A DNA stretch of 21,396 nucleotides from a bacterium (GTDB taxonomy: Bacteria; Pseudomonadota; Alphaproteobacteria; Rhizobiales; Xanthobacteraceae): contig JAQSDT010000681.1 of assembly GCA_029946075.1 (NCBI GenBank), positions 1-21,396 of the forward strand, written 5' to 3'. Position numbers and translations under genes: made by a program. The notes under the pieces are model-generated. The model saw nothing but the letters and a program-made list of their open reading frames with translations, did no database searches and was not told the origin of the DNA. Shown piece by piece: positions 21,212 through 21,396 of the stretch. Each line of letters opens with the position of its first letter. Within the stretch, counting starts at the first letter, position 1.

Positions 21212-21396
21212 ATGAAGCACATCACCTGCATTGAGGATCTGCGGCAGTTGCACAAGCGCCGCGTTCCCAAGGCGTTTTTCGATTACGCCGACCGCGGCTC
21301 CTACACCGAGGACACGCTGCGCGCCAATTCCGACGATTTGCAGCAGATCAAGTTTCGCCAGCGCATCCTGGTCGATGTCTCGAAGCGCGATCTCTC
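21212..21396 (+). CDS. lldD: FMN-dependent alpha-hydroxy-acid dehydrogenase (L-lactate dehydrogenase type), N-terminal part
   Basis: The first 61 codons run off the right edge. MKHITCIEDLRQLHKRRVPKAFFDYADRGSYTEDTLRAN-type opening (read in parts: IEDLRQLHKRRVPKAFFDY, ADRGSYTEDTLR) and FRQRILVDVSKRDLS match the N-terminus of LldD/glycolate-oxidase family enzymes, which oxidise L-lactate to pyruvate (or related 2-hydroxy acids) with FMN. The FDYADRG motif is typical of the family. ATG at 21212 is preceded by a weak GGGA. The substrate-specifying C-terminal residues lie outside the window, so lactate is the likely but unproved substrate. Confidence 0.87.
   Translation, partial: MKHITCIEDLRQLHKRRVPKAFFDYADRGSYTEDTLRANSDDLQQIKFRQRILVDVSKRDL

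Noticed and set aside
20999..21253. Minus-strand 84-codon frame overlapping the start of lldD
   Set aside because: Pro/Arg-rich, overlaps the convincing lldD N-terminus on the other strand, and lacks a good ribosome-binding site.

Overview
The window is high-GC bacterial chromosome that reads as Alphaproteobacteria, most likely the Bradyrhizobium/Nitrobacteraceae group. The case rests on uniform GC-rich codon use, a HmuUV-type haem importer, the long alphaproteobacterial form of SerC beside a 529-aa ACT-domain SerA, small Omp25-like beta-barrel porins with the typical AADM signal-peptide junction, and a FixJ/NarL-like regulator. The assignment comes from recognising gene families, not from a database search. 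I see no IS element, phage gene, CRISPR array, rRNA or tRNA, and no base-composition break suggesting an island.

Layout: (1) 1-869 (+), end of a haem permease gene coupled by a 4-base overlap to hmuV. (2) 984-2333 (+), a secreted phytase-like esterase behind what looks like a double Pho box. (3) 2385-4540, a divergent pair: a MocR/PdxR regulator (-) and a PPOX-family flavoprotein (+), sharing a region with an 11-bp perfect inverted repeat. (4) 4804-7273 (-), a DUF4139 exported protein and a LuxR-type response regulator whose phospho-acceptor Asp is Glu; an AraC-type regulator (7496-8521, +) diverges from it. (5) 8540-10513 (-), a chemoreceptor with a two-module helical sensor. (6) 10753-14400 (-), serine biosynthesis serC - sseB-like - serA. 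(7) 14480-15934 (-), a small orphan protein, a GNAT acetyltransferase and a glutathione S-transferase. (8) 16018-17805 (-), two outer-membrane beta-barrels, the second with a textbook terminator and a perfect CtrA-type box. (9) 18095-20848 (-), an Fsr-like MFS exporter and glmM. (10) 21212-end (+), the start of an FMN-dependent alpha-hydroxy-acid (L-lactate) dehydrogenase.

How the genes work together: only a few form clear functional units. These are haem uptake (permease plus HmuV), the serine branch (SerC transaminates the product of SerA, with a SseB-like protein encoded between them), and the MocR/PPOX pair, where a PLP-binding regulator faces a B6-oxidase-fold flavoprotein. The remainder is ordinary chromosomal housekeeping, envelope and signalling genes.

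No large novel system is apparent. The observations most worth following up are small: the D-to-E response regulator, the SseB-like gene inside the serine locus, and several promoter-region repeat structures (Pho-box array, MocR operator, 21-bp-spaced AraC half-sites, a long inverted repeat upstream of the chemoreceptor, and a CtrA box).
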